Assembly (NCBI RefSeq): GCF_050908235.1
Contig: NZ_CP194340.1
Origin: Pseudoramibacter alactolyticus
Lineage (GTDB): Bacteria; Bacillota; Clostridia; Eubacteriales; Eubacteriaceae
Direction: 5' to 3' (one strand)
Length of the DNA: 64,000 nucleotides
A program made the translations under genes and the position numbers. This document shows, one piece after another, positions 9,091-18,073 of this stretch; position 1 is the first letter of the stretch; each line of letters begins with the position of its first letter. The notes beneath the pieces are model-generated. The model made no database searches. It was not told the DNA's origin and saw nothing but the letters and a program-made list of their open reading frames with translations.

Positions 9091-9960
9091 TTATGCCTGA
9101 GCCGGCGCCTGCTCCGCGGCGGGTTTGGCCGCCGGTTTCGGACGCTTGCGCGGAGCGACCTTGCGGCCTTCCTTTACCAGCGCATGAGTCGGACATTTTT
9201 TCACGCAAATGCCGCAATTCGTGCACTTGCTATAGTCGATGACGGCCAAATTGCCCTCGACATGAATCGCGTCGAAAGGACAATTTTTTTCGCAAAGGCC
9301 GCAGGCAATGCAGCCGACCGAACAACCCTGGCGCACCAGCTTGCCCTTTTCTGTAGATTGGCAGTCTACATGAACAATCTGATCCTTCGGGATCAGACGC
9401 ATCACATGCTTCGGACAAATGGTCACACACTTACCGCAGGCCACGCAATTATTAATGTTAACTTCTGGCAACTGCTTGTCCGTCATGTGCAGGGCGTCAA
9501 ATTCACAAACCGAAACGCAAGACCCCAGACCGACACAGCCGAAGCGACATTCCTTCGGACCACCGTTGGCCACCACCGCCTCGTTGCAGTCTTTCAAGCC
9601 GTAATAATCGCTGCGGCGCGGCGCGACATCGCAATTCCCGCCGCAGAGCACCTGAGCCACGTCCGGCATCCCTTCGCCAGCCGTCTCTCCCATAATCTCG
9701 CCGATTTTTTCAGCTACTGAAGCACCGCCGACCGGGCAGGCATTCACTGCCGCTTCGCCGGCCACAATCGCTGCGGCGCAGCCATCACATCCCGGATAGC
9801 CGCAGCCCCCGCAGTTCGCGCCGGGCAATGCCGCACGCACGAGCGGGATGCGTTCGTCTTCTTTTACTTCAAACGCTTTGGCCGCAACCGCAAGGATCAC
9901 ACCAAAAATCAATCCCATAATCCCCAGCACAATCACTGGGAACATAATTTGATTTGCCAC
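9091..9960 (-). CDS. rnfB: Rnf complex iron-sulfur subunit RnfB
   Basis: A 289-residue subunit that receives electrons from reduced ferredoxin at the membrane. One N-terminal transmembrane helix (about 5-28) is followed by the four-Cys motif 'NCGGCGYPGCDGC', a second Cys-rich segment, and a ferredoxin-type region with several CxxCxxCxxxCP motifs (for example CVACGKCVTICP, CIACGLCEKNCP, CTNCGICVKKCP). This is the multi-cluster clostridial form rather than the shorter proteobacterial one. It is last in the operon, as in Acetobacterium. The start is GTG at 9960, preceded by GGGAGG. The C-terminal tail is Ala/Pro/Lys-rich and likely unstructured. Confidence 0.97.
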   Translation of the reverse strand: MANQIMFPVIVLGIMGLIFGVILAVAAKAFEVKEDERIPLVRAALPGANCGGCGYPGCDGCAAAIVAGEAAVNACPVGGASVAEKIGEIMGETAGEGMPDVAQVLCGGNCDVAPRRSDYYGLKDCNEAVVANGGPKECRFGCVGLGSCVSVCEFDALHMTDKQLPEVNINNCVACGKCVTICPKHVMRLIPKDQIVHVDCQSTEKGKLVRQGCSVGCIACGLCEKNCPFDAIHVEGNLAVIDYSKCTNCGICVKKCPTHALVKEGRKVAPRKRPKPAAKPAAEQAPAQA

Positions 9961-9981
9961 TTGTTTTACCTCCCGTCAATC

Positions 9982-10557
9982 CTATGAAAGCATTCCCGAA
10001 AAGCCCAGGAATGAGATGGCCATCAGACTGGCGGTAATCAGGGCGATGGGAAATCCCTGAAGAGCCTCCGGCATATCGGCCAGCTCCGAGCGCTCGCGGA
10101 TAGCCGCCATCAACACGATGGACAGCGTAAACCCGAGAGCTCCGGCTGCGCCATTCACTGTCGCTTCAATAAAGTTGTAGGTATTCTGGATATTCAATGT
10201 GCACACCCCGAGCACGGCGCAGTTGGTCGTAATCAGCGGTAGGTAAACCCCCAGCGCCTGATATAGCGAGGGGCTGGATTTCTTAATGAACATTTCGACA
10301 AATTGCACCAATGCCGCGATAACCAGAATAAAAGCAATCGTCTGAAGGTATGCAAGCCCCAGTTTATTCAAAATTTCGTATTGAACAATCCAGGTGATGG
10401 CCGAAGCCAGCGTCATCACGAAGGTGACGGCTATGCCCATGCCGATGGAAGTGTCGACTTTTTTGGAAACACCCAAAAAAGGACAAATCCCCAAAAACTT
10501 GGAAAGAATAAAGTTATTGACGAAGATACCGGCAATCAATATGGTTAAAATACGCAT
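9982..10557 (-). CDS. rnfA: Rnf complex membrane subunit RnfA
   Basis: A 191-residue integral membrane protein with six predicted helices, homologous to NqrE. It contains 'FLGICPFLGVSKK' near the start and 'NCAVLGVC' in the middle; these conserved Cys regions hold an intramembrane iron-sulfur centre in this family. With RnfE it forms the core through which ion movement is coupled to electron flow. The gene ends with TAG, followed two codons later by TGA, and rnfB starts 21 nt downstream. Confidence 0.97.
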   Translation of the reverse strand: MRILTILIAGIFVNNFILSKFLGICPFLGVSKKVDTSIGMGIAVTFVMTLASAITWIVQYEILNKLGLAYLQTIAFILVIAALVQFVEMFIKKSSPSLYQALGVYLPLITTNCAVLGVCTLNIQNTYNFIEATVNGAAGALGFTLSIVLMAAIRERSELADMPEALQGFPIALITASLMAISFLGFSGMLS

Positions 10558-10559
10558 GA

Positions 10560-11198
10560 TTATTCAGCCTCCTTCGCGGTGACAGCTTGGGCGGCCGCTT
10601 TATTCCGTCTTCTTGAAATCCCAACCTGGTTAATGACGGCCATGAGGGAGCCAAATGTCAGGAAAGCACCCGGCGGCAGGATGAACATCAGTGCCGGTTC
10701 ATAGGATGCGCCCATCACGGCGATGCCGAAAATGCTGCCGGCGCCGATTAATTCACGCACGCCGGCAATCAGGGTCAGCGCCAGGGTAAAACCGACGCCC
10801 ATGCCAAGGCCATCCAGTGCCGAATCCAGCACGTTATTGGTATAGGCAAAACCTTCGGCGCGCCCCATGATAATGCAGTTGACAACGATCAGCGGAATAT
10901 AGATCCCGAGCGTTTTATACATCGCCGGCATATAAGCATGCATCACCATATCGACAATCGTCACGAAAGACGCAATGATAACAACGAACGCCGGAATGCG
11001 CACATTGTCCGGAATAATCTTCCGCAATGCCGAGATAACCATGTTGGAGCCCAACAAAACAAAAGTTGTCGCAAGGCCCATGGCAATCCCGTTCATCGCT
11101 GCCGTGGTAATGGCCAATGTCGGGCAGCAGCCCAGCACCAATCTGAAGGTTGGATTTTCATTAAATATCCCATTGGTAAAATGTCTGAATCTTCCCAT
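10560..11198 (-). CDS. rnfE: Rnf complex membrane subunit RnfE
   Basis: A 212-residue membrane protein with about six helices, homologous to NqrD and paralogous to RnfA. Family motifs 'LVLGCCPTLAIT' (about 19-30) and 'IVVNCIIMGRAE' (about 103-114) carry the conserved Cys residues facing those of RnfA. The gene start overlaps the stop of rnfG by one base and rnfA follows after 2 nt, so all are translated as one unit. Confidence 0.97.
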   Translation of the reverse strand: MGRFRHFTNGIFNENPTFRLVLGCCPTLAITTAAMNGIAMGLATTFVLLGSNMVISALRKIIPDNVRIPAFVVIIASFVTIVDMVMHAYMPAMYKTLGIYIPLIVVNCIIMGRAEGFAYTNNVLDSALDGLGMGVGFTLALTLIAGVRELIGAGSIFGIAVMGASYEPALMFILPPGAFLTFGSLMAVINQVGISRRRNKAAAQAVTAKEAE

Positions 11199-11833
11199 TA
11201 TTTAGCACCTCCCGCTAAAGCCTTGCAAACCTTCATCGAGATATTCACTCCCCGGGTCACGGCTCGGGAAGTAATGGTCGCCCCGGCAATCGCTTCGATT
11301 TTACCATTGCCCGAAGCATTGCCGTTTTTAACAACGGTTAACGGCTTAGCTGTGTCCAATCCTTTAAATTGCTTTTGAAAACCCGGTTCCACACATCTCG
11401 CGCCCAATCCCGCTGTTTCGGAATTGGAAACAATCGTGATACCGGTGGTTTTTCCCTTGATGTCAACCCCGGTCAAGATTTCAACTTCGCCGCCGTAGCC
11501 CTGGGGATTGGTCTTGACCGTATAGCCCACCAATTTACCTTTTTTATAACCGGCATAGGCTTCCATCACGATAGATGCATTGGCACGGTCCGCCTTTTTT
11601 GCCACCGCTTTCGCGTTTTTAATTTGTTTAAACGTATCGGCTTCTGTCAGAACTTTTTGTCTGGCTTCCACGTTGGTTTCTTTTTCTTGTCGGGCAATCT
11701 TAGACTTCGTAATCGAATTGGTATAGCCCAAAAGAGCTGCTGCCACGACAGAAATAATGAAAAGCATCAACGCAACGTGAGCGATGTGTTTATAATCGAA
11801 ATCAATTTTTTTCTTTGCTGATTTTTCAGGCAT
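11198..11833 (-). CDS. rnfG: Rnf complex flavin subunit RnfG
   Basis: A subunit of about 211 residues with one N-terminal transmembrane helix and an extracytoplasmic FMN-binding domain. Near the C-terminus 'AGATITSRAV' matches the S/AGATxTS motif in which a Thr carries covalent FMN. I chose ATG at 11833, inside the end of rnfD (8-nt overlap) with AAGGTGG upstream. A longer frame to 11908 adds residues with no family counterpart. It passes electrons between RnfD/A/E and the rest of the complex. Confidence 0.95.
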   Translation of the reverse strand: MPEKSAKKKIDFDYKHIAHVALMLFIISVVAAALLGYTNSITKSKIARQEKETNVEARQKVLTEADTFKQIKNAKAVAKKADRANASIVMEAYAGYKKGKLVGYTVKTNPQGYGGEVEILTGVDIKGKTTGITIVSNSETAGLGARCVEPGFQKQFKGLDTAKPLTVVKNGNASGNGKIEAIAGATITSRAVTRGVNISMKVCKALAGGAK

Positions 11834-12809
11834 GAGAAGCACCACCTTCCACGGCTTTTGATGATTTTTTTTCGGTCCCGTAGATCCGCGGTCTCGTATA
11901 GCGTTCAATCAGCGGCGACGCCACATTCATGAGCAGGATGGAATAGGAAACCCCTTCCGGATAGCCGCCGAACATCCGGATCATCATCGTCATCAGACCG
12001 CAGCCAAAGGCATAAATAAATTGCCCCTTGACCGTCGTCGGCGAGGTGACATAATCCGTCGCCATGAAGAACGCCCCGAGAAAAACTCCGCCGGAGCAGA
12101 GCATAAAGATCGGGTCCTTCCCAAAAATAAGCGAAAGCACGGCAATCGTCGCCATATAAGTTGCCGGAATCCGCCAGTTAATGATCCCGCGGATGAGCAG
12201 ATAAACCCCGCCGATAAGCAGTGCGAGCGCAGAAATTTCGCCGATGGATCCATAAACACCGTGAACTCCCAAGAACATATCGAGATTGCTCGGCAGCTGA
12301 CTCAAGCTGCCGCCTTCTTTTAAAATGCCAAGAGGGGTCGCCTGCGTCACGGTATCCGTCAGCGGAATAAACGCGGTCCCGGTCATATGGGTCGGCCAGG
12401 AGGCAAGCAGGAAAGCTCTGGCCGCCAGCGCCGGGTTCACAAAATTGCGCCCTAAGCCGCCAAAAAGCTGCTTGACAATCAAAATGGCGAAAATTGATCC
12501 GATCACGCACATCCACCAGGGCGCCGTGATCGGCATATTAAAGCCGAGGAGCACCCCGGTGACCACCGCCGACCAGTCGCCGATCGTGACCGGCCGCTTC
12601 ATGATCTTTTCGACAATGAGCTCTGTGAGAACACAGGTAACCACGCAAATGGCCACAATCACTACCGCCATATAACCAAAGACATAGGCTGCTACCACAA
12701 GGGCCGGCAGCAGTGCCAGGCACACATTGCGCATGATGCTTGCCGTCGTAGCCTTTGCACGGATATGCGGTGACGACGATACGGTTAATAATAAGTTTTC
12801 ATTATCCAT
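11826..12809 (-). CDS. rnfD: Rnf complex membrane flavin subunit RnfD
   Basis: A 327-residue, multi-helix membrane subunit related to NqrB. The segment 'DTVTQATPLG' (near residue 155) matches the site of the covalently bound FMN (Thr in xATPL). Also typical are 'NPALAARAFLLASWP' and 'FMATDYVTSPTT'. The gene overlaps rnfC by 8 nt and rnfG by 8 nt. It is part of the Na+- or H+-translocating electron path from ferredoxin to NAD+. Confidence 0.97.
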   Translation of the reverse strand: MDNENLLLTVSSSPHIRAKATTASIMRNVCLALLPALVVAAYVFGYMAVVIVAICVVTCVLTELIVEKIMKRPVTIGDWSAVVTGVLLGFNMPITAPWWMCVIGSIFAILIVKQLFGGLGRNFVNPALAARAFLLASWPTHMTGTAFIPLTDTVTQATPLGILKEGGSLSQLPSNLDMFLGVHGVYGSIGEISALALLIGGVYLLIRGIINWRIPATYMATIAVLSLIFGKDPIFMLCSGGVFLGAFFMATDYVTSPTTVKGQFIYAFGCGLMTMMIRMFGGYPEGVSYSILLMNVASPLIERYTRPRIYGTEKKSSKAVEGGASHA

Positions 12810-14151
12810 TCTTTTTCACCGCCTTTTTCTTTCTTTCGGCCTGAACCTGGCGTTTCCCGACGCGAATCGAAGAAACCAAAGTCCGCTTGGCCGGGCAAAT
12901 AAAGGAACAGCTCCCGCATTCGACGCAGTCGAGCGCGTGCAGTTCGTCGCAGTCTTCCCAGCGCTTATGCTGAGCGTAATCCGCCAGCAAAAACGGCTGA
13001 AGATGAATCGGACACACCGATGCGCAGCGCCCGCAGCGAATGCAAGCCGTCGGTTCCGGGGTCTGCGCCGCCTCCTTGGAAAGGCAGAGCACACCGGACG
13101 TCCCCTTCATCACCGGGATATCGGTACGCAGCATGGCGACGCCCATCATCGGTCCCCCGGAAATCACCTTAGCCGGCGCCTGGACGAAGCCGCCGCATTC
13201 GTCAATGACTTCCTGATAGGACATTCCCACCAACACTTCGAGGGTCGCCGGATTTTTCACCACATCACCGGTGCAGGTCACATAGCGCTTATAAAGGGGC
13301 ATCCCGGTTTCAAAAGTCGTCGCCACCTGGGCCGCCGTCCCGACATTCATCACGACAACGCCCGCATCGGCCGGCAATCCGCCAGAGGGAACTTCCCGCC
13401 CGGTCACCGCTGTGATCAATTGTTTTTCTGCCCCTTGGGGGTATTTGGTTTTCAGCCGGATCACCTCGACGGCATCATCGCCTTTACAGACCCCGACAAT
13501 CGCATTGATCGCATCTGGTTTGTTGTCTTCAATGGCAATATAACCTTTAGACACATCCAAGGCGCGCATGGCGATATGCAGACCGGCAATCACTTTTTCC
13601 GGCCGATCCTGCATCAAATGATCATCAGCCGTCAGATAGGGCTCGCATTCAGCCCCGTTTAAGATCACACTGTCCACATGTTTATCTGGAGAAACCGTCA
13701 GCTTGACATGGGTCGGAAAGGTCGCTCCCCCCAATCCCACAATACCGGCCTCTTTGATAATATTAATGATTTCAGATGATGAATACTGCTGATAATCACC
13801 ATAAGGTTTAATGGCAGGATCTACGGTATCTTTGCCGTCCGATTCGATCACCACCGACAGCACATTGTTGCCGCCTGGATGGGGCCGCTCTTCCACCGCT
13901 CTAACGGTTCCAGACACACTGGCATGAACCGGAGCCGAAACGAATCCTGTCGCTTCGCCAATTTTTTGCCCCACGGCGACGGTATCCCCTTTTTTAACAA
14001 TCGGTTTGCATGGTGCGCCGATATGTAAGGACATCGGAATCGTTACAGTCGCAGGCTCTTTGGCCTGTCTAACCGCAACGTGCTATGTTCCTTCCTTATT
14101 GTAAGGCGGATGAATTCCTCCTCTAAAGGAACGAATTTCCGTACTTTGCAA
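12802..14151 (-). CDS. rnfC: Rnf complex NADH-binding subunit RnfC, with an in-frame TAG at codon 23
   Basis: RnfC is the peripheral subunit that holds FMN and NAD(H) and two [4Fe-4S] clusters. The clusters are visible as CIRCGRCASVCP and CVECGSCSFICP near the C-terminus. The frame open from ATG 14034 (410 aa) begins only at 'MSLHIGAPC', too late for the family. Upstream in the same frame, a TTG at 14151 behind AAGGAGAGG encodes the usual N-terminus 'SFRGGIHPPYNKEGT', then TAG (14083-14085), then 'HVAVRQAKEPATVTIP' leading straight into MSLHIGAP. Homologues commonly have a Lys near the TAG position. The full form would be about 449 residues, the family length. Possible explanations are amber readthrough (pyrrolysine), a point mutation from AAG, or a sequence error. 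Initiation at 14034 has no ribosome site. Confidence 0.85.
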
Positions 14152-14226
14152 GTCAAACACCTCTCCTTTTAAATTGATTGTCTCAAGTTTAACACTTTCT
14201 TTATTGGTTAGTCCATCACAACCTTT

Positions 14227-14251
14227 ATTTTGCATGCGGCCGCCGCAAAAT
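14227..14251. repeat. Inverted repeat upstream of the rnf operon
   Basis: ATTTTGC and GCAAAAT arms flank an 11-nt GC-rich centre containing GCGGCCGC. It lies about 75 nt upstream of the rnfC ribosome site and could be an operator. I found no convincing -35/-10 pair between it and rnfC. Confidence 0.4.
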
Positions 14252-14272
14252 ATTCACTATATTTATAAACAT

Positions 14273-14303
14273 AAAAAGTGACGTCAAAAGACGTCACTTT
14301 TTT
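14273..14303 (-). terminator. Terminator of the aminopeptidase gene, bidirectional form
   Basis: AAAAGTGACGTC-AAAA-GACGTCACTTTTTT is a perfect long stem with T-runs on both sides, 32 nt after the aminopeptidase stop and upstream of rnf. Confidence 0.9.
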
Positions 14304-14335
14304 CTCATTTACTGATCTGATTGATCAATTACCTT

Positions 14336-15763
14336 TTATGCCCAAGTGTAATCAAAGAAGGCGCGATAGGCTTTATAGGTCATGTAGGCATCCACCTTGG
14401 CGCATTGTTCAAAGGGGGCGTGCATCGAAAGAATCGGCGTGCCGCAGTCCACCACTTCGATATCGTAATTGGCGAGCATATAGGCGATGGTGCCTCCGCC
14501 GCCAAGATCAATCTTGCCCATTTCACCAAGTTGCCAGGTCACACCGGCATCGTCAAAGCAGCAGCGCAGTTGTCCGAGAAATTCCGGATTGGCGTCGGAC
14601 CCGCCGGATTTACCTCTGGCCCCGCCGTATTTCTTAAGAGTCACACCTTTGCCGACAAAGGAGGCGTTGGTCATATCGTGAGTACCGGCAAAATTAGGGT
14701 CAAAGGCCGCCGTGACATCCGCCGACAGACAATAGGAATGGGACAGGCAGCGGCGAACCGCCAAAGAAGCATCGCCACTCCCCTGAAGTGCGATCAGTTC
14801 TGCCACTTGATTTTCAAAAAAGCGGGACTGCATCCCCGTGTTGCCGTAGCTGCCGATTTCCTCTTTGTCGGCCAAAATCACGGCCTGAGTTTTTTTAGGT
14901 GCATCTGCCGCATCCAAAATACCGCGAACCGCCGCGTAAGCACACACCCGATCGTCTTGGCCGAAAGAGAGCACCATGGATCGATCGAGTCCCATATCTC
15001 TGGCTTTGCCTGCCGGCACGATTTCAAGCTCAGCGCTGGCAAAGTCGTCTTCTGTTAAGTCGTATTGCCGGTTAAGCAGCTGCAGTACCGTTGCCTTCAC
15101 GGCTTTGCCGTCTTCTTCGTCCGCCAGCGGCGTCGAAGCGATCAGCGGGTTAAGCTGTTCTCCTTCAAAGGCTTCGGCCACCCTTTTCTGGGTCTGCTTC
15201 TGGGAAAGATGGGGCAGCAAATCGGTGATGCAAAAAACCGGATCGCCTTCACCGTCGCCGATGGCAATATCAACTGCCGCGCCATCTTTTTTCACCACCG
15301 TGCCATAAAGCGCCAGCGGAATGGTCAGCCACTGGTACTTTTTGATGCCGCCGTAATAATGGGTTTTAAAGAAAGCCAGATTGTTATCTTCGTAGAGCGG
15401 CATCGGCTTCAAGTCGAGCCGCGGGCAGTCGAGATGCGCCCCGACAATGAGCATGCCATCGGCCAAAGGCGCCCTACCCATCACAAAGAGCATCACGGAT
15501 TTATTGCGGTGCAGCACATACACTTTGTCCCCTGCGGACAGCTTTCCCGCCGCCTGATAATCGGCCAGCGGCTTAAACCCGTTGGCTTCGGCCAAGGCCA
15601 CCGCCGATTTGGCACAAAGTCGTTCCGTTTTCGAGCGGTTGAGAAAATTTTTATAACCTTCGCCGTATTCCGCGACGGCCTCGTCTTCCCCGTCTTCGAG
15701 ATTCTGCCACGCCCATTTAAAATCGGCGCTTAATTTTTCATAGACTGTTTTTTCGTCAGACAT
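14336..15763 (-). CDS. M18-family zinc aminopeptidase
   Basis: About 475 residues. Metal-ligand regions of family M18 are visible: 'GAHLDCPRLDLKP' (near 125), 'LADKEEIGSYGNTGMQSRF' (near 297) and 'HDMTNASF' (near 365), with a C-terminal His in 'ILSMHAPFE'. The enzyme removes N-terminal, often acidic, residues from peptides in the cytoplasm and forms dodecamers in this family. Two ATGs are adjacent; I prefer the second (15763) because GGGAG is only 3 nt from the first. It ends at a strong terminator. Confidence 0.9.
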   Translation of the reverse strand: MSDEKTVYEKLSADFKWAWQNLEDGEDEAVAEYGEGYKNFLNRSKTERLCAKSAVALAEANGFKPLADYQAAGKLSAGDKVYVLHRNKSVMLFVMGRAPLADGMLIVGAHLDCPRLDLKPMPLYEDNNLAFFKTHYYGGIKKYQWLTIPLALYGTVVKKDGAAVDIAIGDGEGDPVFCITDLLPHLSQKQTQKRVAEAFEGEQLNPLIASTPLADEEDGKAVKATVLQLLNRQYDLTEDDFASAELEIVPAGKARDMGLDRSMVLSFGQDDRVCAYAAVRGILDAADAPKKTQAVILADKEEIGSYGNTGMQSRFFENQVAELIALQGSGDASLAVRRCLSHSYCLSADVTAAFDPNFAGTHDMTNASFVGKGVTLKKYGGARGKSGGSDANPEFLGQLRCCFDDAGVTWQLGEMGKIDLGGGGTIAYMLANYDIEVVDCGTPILSMHAPFEQCAKVDAYMTYKAYRAFFDYTWA

Positions 15764-15819
15764 CATAAACTCCCTTCTGTCTTTGCACGTGTTATTATTT
15801 ATTTCAATCGAACTGACTT

Positions 15820-16455
15820 TTATTTAACGCCCTCCGCGCAGATCCATTGATGTTCCGGTTCCACATGGATCGAAAGATCCGCGAAGCCTGCAATTTTAAA
15901 CAAATCGACAAAACCGTCGAGGCTCAAATTGCGCATTTGATATTCGGCAATATTATCAAGCACCGGCTGGGGCAGCCCCGGATGGTCATAAATCTCCGCC
16001 ACGAGCAGAAAATGTCCGCCGGGCTTAAGCACGCGGCGCACTTCCCGCACGTCCGTTTCCAGTGCGGGCCAAAAATAATAGCTCTCAATAGTTACGATTT
16101 TATCAAAGTGATCGTCCTCAAAGGGCAGCGCGGAAACGGAGCCTGCCACGATGTCCATCCGGCCGGCGTCCACCGCTTCCTGGTTGTAGGCCGTAGCTTT
16201 CGCCACCGATACATCGGAATAATCCACACCGGTCAGATGGCCGCCCGTCACTTGCTCCGCCATGCGATGCAGACAGGCACCGCCGCCGCACCCCACGTCC
16301 AGCACACGGTCATCCGCTTTAAAAGCCAAATGGCTCAGCGCCCACCGGGTGAGCGGGCCATGGCTGTCGTTCATCCGGGCGAGCATTTGCGCGCCGGCTT
16401 CACCTTCCGATTTATTGGGGCGGCCTTTTACCGTAACTTCCCGTTGTTTCGTCAT
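15820..16455 (-). CDS. Class I SAM-dependent methyltransferase
   Basis: A 211-residue protein with the Rossmann SAM-binding motif 'VLDVGCGGGACLHRMAE' (about 50-66), an acidic residue at the end of beta-2 ('TGVDYSD'), and 'KPGGHFLLVAEIYDHPG' as the post-motif III region. It resembles the UbiE/type-11 group that modifies small molecules. The substrate cannot be read from the sequence. Good ribosome site (GGAAGG). It lies 53 nt upstream of the aminopeptidase gene. Confidence 0.85.
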   Translation of the reverse strand: MTKQREVTVKGRPNKSEGEAGAQMLARMNDSHGPLTRWALSHLAFKADDRVLDVGCGGGACLHRMAEQVTGGHLTGVDYSDVSVAKATAYNQEAVDAGRMDIVAGSVSALPFEDDHFDKIVTIESYYFWPALETDVREVRRVLKPGGHFLLVAEIYDHPGLPQPVLDNIAEYQMRNLSLDGFVDLFKIAGFADLSIHVEPEHQWICAEGVK

Positions 16456-16499
16456 ATCGTCACCTTCCTTTCCTTTGTCTTATAAACTTTATCAAAGAG

Positions 16500-16766
16500 T
16501 CAATGTTGTTGCTGTTCCTCATATTCGCGGCGCAGTTTTGCCGACAGTGCCTCCACATGAGTTCGCTCTTCCGGCGTATATTTGGATTCCGGTTTGGGAT
16601 CCACGAACACAATATTGTCGAGCTGTGCTTTTAAATTTTGGCGGAACCCGGCGATATACGCCTTGCGCAGTGCCGTCTGTTCTGCCTTTTCCTCCGGCGT
16701 CAGCCCTTCGGGCGAGCGCTGCTTCTCGGCCAGCGCGTTAATCCGTGCCAATTGTCCATTGGTCAT
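16500..16766 (-). CDS. DUF896 (YnzC-like) small protein
   Basis: About 88 residues. 'LARINALAEKQRSPEGLTPEEKAEQTALRKAYIAGFRQNLKAQLDNI' contains the core of the DUF896/UPF0291 family: two antiparallel helices with EGLT..E..EQ..LR..Y...FR. The family is a small cytoplasmic protein linked to stress in Bacillus, with unknown activity. I chose ATG 16766, inside the 3' end of the previous gene (29-nt overlap), because family members start there; a longer frame to 16799 has no homologous residues. The tail after the core is longer than in the short Bacillus members. Confidence 0.8.
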   Translation of the reverse strand: MTNGQLARINALAEKQRSPEGLTPEEKAEQTALRKAYIAGFRQNLKAQLDNIVFVDPKPESKYTPEERTHVEALSAKLRREYEEQQQH

Positions 16767-18066
16767 GGCCTGACCCCAGGGTGATAAATCCCGAATCAAT
16801 CAGCCGCTGCAGGCTGAGCAGCAACCCGAGTTTGCCGTGATCGTGGGTTAGCCCGCCCTGAAAATAAACGATGTAGGGTTTTCGCATCGGCGCGTCGGCC
16901 GAAAGCTCGATGGAGGATCCCTGGATAAATGCCCCGGCCGCCATGATCACCGGCACGTCGTATCCCGGCATATCCCAGGGCTCCGGCGTCACAAAGGCGT
17001 CCACCGGCGCGGCTTCCTGCACCGCGCGGCAAAAAGTTTTCACCGCTTCCGGATTGCCAAGTTTCACGCTTTGAATAATATCCGAACGGTAGTCGTCCAC
17101 CGCCGGGCAGACATCAAATCCCAGCGCACGATACACCGCACCGACCAGAATGGCCGTTTTCATCGCCTGGGAAACGACCATCGGCGCTTGAAAAAAACCC
17201 TGGAGAAACGTCCGGGCGATGCCCAGCGTCGCACCGGTTTCCCCGCCGATACCGGGCGCCGCCAGCCGGTTGGCACAAAGGGCAACCAGATCCGCCCGGC
17301 CGGCCACATAGCCACCGGTGGGCGCGAGGCCACCGCCCGGGTTTTTAATCAACGATCCGGCCATTAAATCCGCGCCGACCGCCGCCGGCTCCTGCGCATC
17401 CAAAAATTCGCCGTAGCAATTATCGACAAAGATAATCACCTCCGGCCATTGCGCTTTAATTTTTTGGCAAATTGCCGCAATGGCATCCAGCGTGATGGCC
17501 TTGCGCCAGCTGTACCCGGTGGACCGTTGAATATAAACCATTTTGGTGCGGTCGGTAATGGCTGCCATGATGGCCGCCGTATCGAAGGTTCCGCCGTTTG
17601 CCAGTTCGATTTGATGGTAGCGCACGCCAAAGTCCGCCAGGGTGCCGGCGCCGCTTTCTTCGCCGTGGGCCCCAATAAAGGTGCAGATGGTGTCATAGGG
17701 ATCGCCGCTGATTGACAAGAGCTCGTCCCCCGGGCGCAGCACACCATAAAGGCAGAGCGCAATGGCGTGGGTTCCGGAAGAAATATGCGGGCGCACCAGC
17801 GCTGCTTCCGCGCCAAACACTTCCGCAAAAATTTTTTCTGTGGCTTCCCGGCCTTCATCATCGTAGCCATAGCCGGTCGACGGATGAAAATGCCGATCAC
17901 TTAAATGCACGTTCTGCATCGCGCGGATCACCCGATACTGATGCAGCGCCGCCATTTCATCTCTGGCCTGCAGTTGATCGTCGATCCCGGCTTCAACCTC
18001 GCTGACAAAATCGATGACCCGCGGCGAAACACCAAAATTCTCAGATAAATACGTTTTTATTTCCAA
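16738..18066 (-). CDS. Methionine gamma-lyase family (YnbB/'aluminium resistance') PLP protein
   Basis: A PLP-dependent fold-type I protein of about 442 residues. Typical stretches are 'STGYGYDDEGREATEKIFAEVFGAE' near 80-105, 'RPHISSGTHAI', and the PLP-lysine region 'GSLIKNPGGGLAPTGGYVAGR'. It is close to cystathionine gamma-lyases but belongs to the distinct Firmicute YnbB group, often called aluminium resistance protein; the true reaction is not settled. I use the TTG at 18066 as start: it lies 7 nt after miaA and AAAGGA sits in the end of miaA. A longer frame to 18243 lies wholly inside miaA and is Arg-rich, so it is not real coding sequence. Confidence 0.85.
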   Translation of the reverse strand: MEIKTYLSENFGVSPRVIDFVSEVEAGIDDQLQARDEMAALHQYRVIRAMQNVHLSDRHFHPSTGYGYDDEGREATEKIFAEVFGAEAALVRPHISSGTHAIALCLYGVLRPGDELLSISGDPYDTICTFIGAHGEESGAGTLADFGVRYHQIELANGGTFDTAAIMAAITDRTKMVYIQRSTGYSWRKAITLDAIAAICQKIKAQWPEVIIFVDNCYGEFLDAQEPAAVGADLMAGSLIKNPGGGLAPTGGYVAGRADLVALCANRLAAPGIGGETGATLGIARTFLQGFFQAPMVVSQAMKTAILVGAVYRALGFDVCPAVDDYRSDIIQSVKLGNPEAVKTFCRAVQEAAPVDAFVTPEPWDMPGYDVPVIMAAGAFIQGSSIELSADAPMRKPYIVYFQGGLTHDHGKLGLLLSLQRLIDSGFITLGSGHDQWTIGTD

Positions 18067-18073
18067 CGGATTG

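Noticed and set aside
16767..16799. Longer start for the DUF896 protein
   Set aside because: The extra 11 residues are the reverse frame of the end of the PLP gene and are absent from the family.
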